DNA of 34,613 nt, taken from assembly GCA_910588825.1 (NCBI GenBank), contig CAJURF010000034.1, positions 1 through 34,613 on the forward strand. The letters run 5' to 3'. How positions within the stretch are numbered: position 1 is the first letter of the stretch; every line of letters starts with the position of its first letter. The notes under the pieces were generated by a model that saw nothing but the letters and a program-made list of their open reading frames with translations, was not told where the DNA came from and did no database searches. Both the position numbers and the translations under genes were made by a program. Positions 33,966 to 34,613 of the stretch are shown piece by piece. Origin of the DNA: an uncultured Lachnospiraceae bacterium (GTDB lineage: Bacteria; Bacillota; Clostridia; Lachnospirales; Lachnospiraceae).

Positions 33966-34135
33966 TTGAAAATTATTTGTGGAGGGGGGATAGTGAGCGG
34001 AGTGAAATTCAGAACTCTTAAAGAGGGGATATGTAAAATAAGTCTTTTCATTGTTTTGGCAGTATTAATTAAACTGGATAATTCATGAAAATCAACTTCG
34101 GATAACAATTTTCCTGATAAAGAGTAGATTTCCAT
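33947..34135 (-). pseudogene. Weak coding remnant, unknown
   Basis: A 62-codon frame reads MEIYSLSGKLLSEVDFHELS and is open upstream without a start for about 30 further codons (NGRYIQNFSCANDKIYV). The pattern IYSLSGKLLSE resembles one blade of a beta-propeller, suggesting the broken end of a longer gene. No ribosome site was found. Treat as a relic; it overlaps the end of the opposite-strand hypothetical. Confidence 0.25.
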
Positions 34136-34329
34136 GACATAAATTTTATCATTGGCACAGGAAAAATTTTGTATATATCTACCATTGTCTATGATTTTTT
34201 CCTGTTTTGCGGTATTTACATCGTTCTTTCAACGTATGTAATTGCCGTGTATCAATATTGTCTCCGTAATAAATAAGTTTTTTCTTATTCAAAGGTGTAG
34301 AAGACCAGGATGCACTGCTTCTTTTACTA

Positions 34330-34613
34330 TTATTTCCAGTATTTTGTGACTTCTTCCTCTGACTTCTGTAAAGAAAGGTTAAATTTATCAGCCAAACGCT
34401 GGATGGCATCTGGAAACGAAACACCACACTCTCTATAAGTTTCAATGGAGCCTTCGATTTTTCCTTCGATTTTTCCCTCTAGTTTACTCTCCATTTTCAT
34501 TTCTTCAATTGCCGTGCACACATCAACTACCTCCTGTTCTTCAGAATATTTTAATTTTGAACTCAAACTTCCCACACCGTATGATGTGTTGAACATTGAA
34601 AAAACAATACTTT
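34330..34613 (-). CDS. Rpn/PD-(D/E)XK nuclease-transposase family protein, C-terminal part
   Basis: The frame is open at the window edge, so only the last 94 or so residues are seen; an internal ATG at 34596 is probably not the start. MFNTSYGVGSLSSKLKYSEE, then VVDVCTAIEEMKMESKLEGKIEGKIEGSIET and AIQRLADKFNLSLQKSEEEV match the C-terminal tail of Rpn-type (recombination-promoting nuclease) proteins common in Lachnospiraceae, with their Lys/Glu/Gly repeat linker. The nuclease domain would lie outside the window. AT-rich and at the edge of an intergenic stretch (33966-34329) with no other gene apart from the weak remnant. Confidence 0.6.
   Translation of the reverse strand, partial: SIVFSMFNTSYGVGSLSSKLKYSEEQEVVDVCTAIEEMKMESKLEGKIEGKIEGSIETYRECGVSFPDAIQRLADKFNLSLQKSEEEVTKYWK

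Noticed and set aside
34179..34445. 88-codon minus-strand frame partly overlapping the Rpn tail
   Set aside because: It overlaps the better-supported Rpn frame in another phase, has no ribosome site and reads like non-coding sequence.
1..34613. CRISPR array, tRNA or rRNA genes
   Set aside because: No regularly spaced direct repeats, tRNA cloverleaf with a TTCGANNC arm, or rRNA signature was seen on either strand; the 10872-10923 cloverleaf lacks tRNA signatures.

Overview
The window looks like chromosome from a Gram-positive anaerobe of the class Clostridia, most likely the family Lachnospiraceae. Supporting signs are strong AGGAGG-type ribosome binding sites, a GC content near 50% broken by AT-rich patches, a DUF5721 gene, murT-gatD, a two-subunit iron-sulfur fumarase, NAD-type dihydroorotate dehydrogenase (pyrD with pyrK), and large secreted proteins. 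No rRNA, tRNA or CRISPR array was seen.

Layout. 1-1001: debris of a mobile element, namely a frameshifted VirD4/TraG-type coupling-protein gene and a SecB-like gene missing its 5' end. 1091-6591 (minus): a MalT-like LuxR-family ATPase regulator overlapping a large secreted PI-PLC-type protein. 6809-10156 (plus): HipA-like kinase, cupin, SGNH hydrolase and secreted NlpC/P60-like hydrolase, ending in a strong terminator. 10256-11317: an AT-rich island with one membrane-protein gene behind a long, structured and apparently degenerate leader. 11318-18264 (minus): one long gene series, pyrC-pyrF-pyrK-pyrD, a CPA2 antiporter, fumA-fumB and a small protein, closed by a terminator. 18429-19086 (plus): a consensus promoter, a folded non-coding stretch that is probably an RNA gene, and a cold-shock protein gene. 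19129-21582: small membrane protein, DegV, DUF5721, DUF1801 and a possible 32-residue peptide. 21606-25843: a lipoprotein sugar-binding-type protein directly followed by a hybrid sensor kinase. 25887-26603: TSUP transporter. 26792-30016: carB without carA. 30256-33512 (minus): murT-gatD followed by a xylose-binding-like lipoprotein. 33500-34613: AT-rich end with an unknown small ORF, a weak remnant and the 3' end of an Rpn-type nuclease gene.

How the genes work together. The pyr genes and carB cover much of de novo UMP synthesis, but pyrB, pyrE and carA are not in the window. The binding protein and hybrid kinase at 21606-25843 look like one extracellular sensing unit. The regulator at 4219-6591 probably controls the phospholipase gene it overlaps. 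MurT-GatD amidates lipid II glutamate. The items most worth a second look are the putative RNA at 18465-18690, the apparent AUA start of fumA, the regulator/phospholipase pair with a terminator-like hairpin in the regulator leader, and the HipA-like kinase operon.
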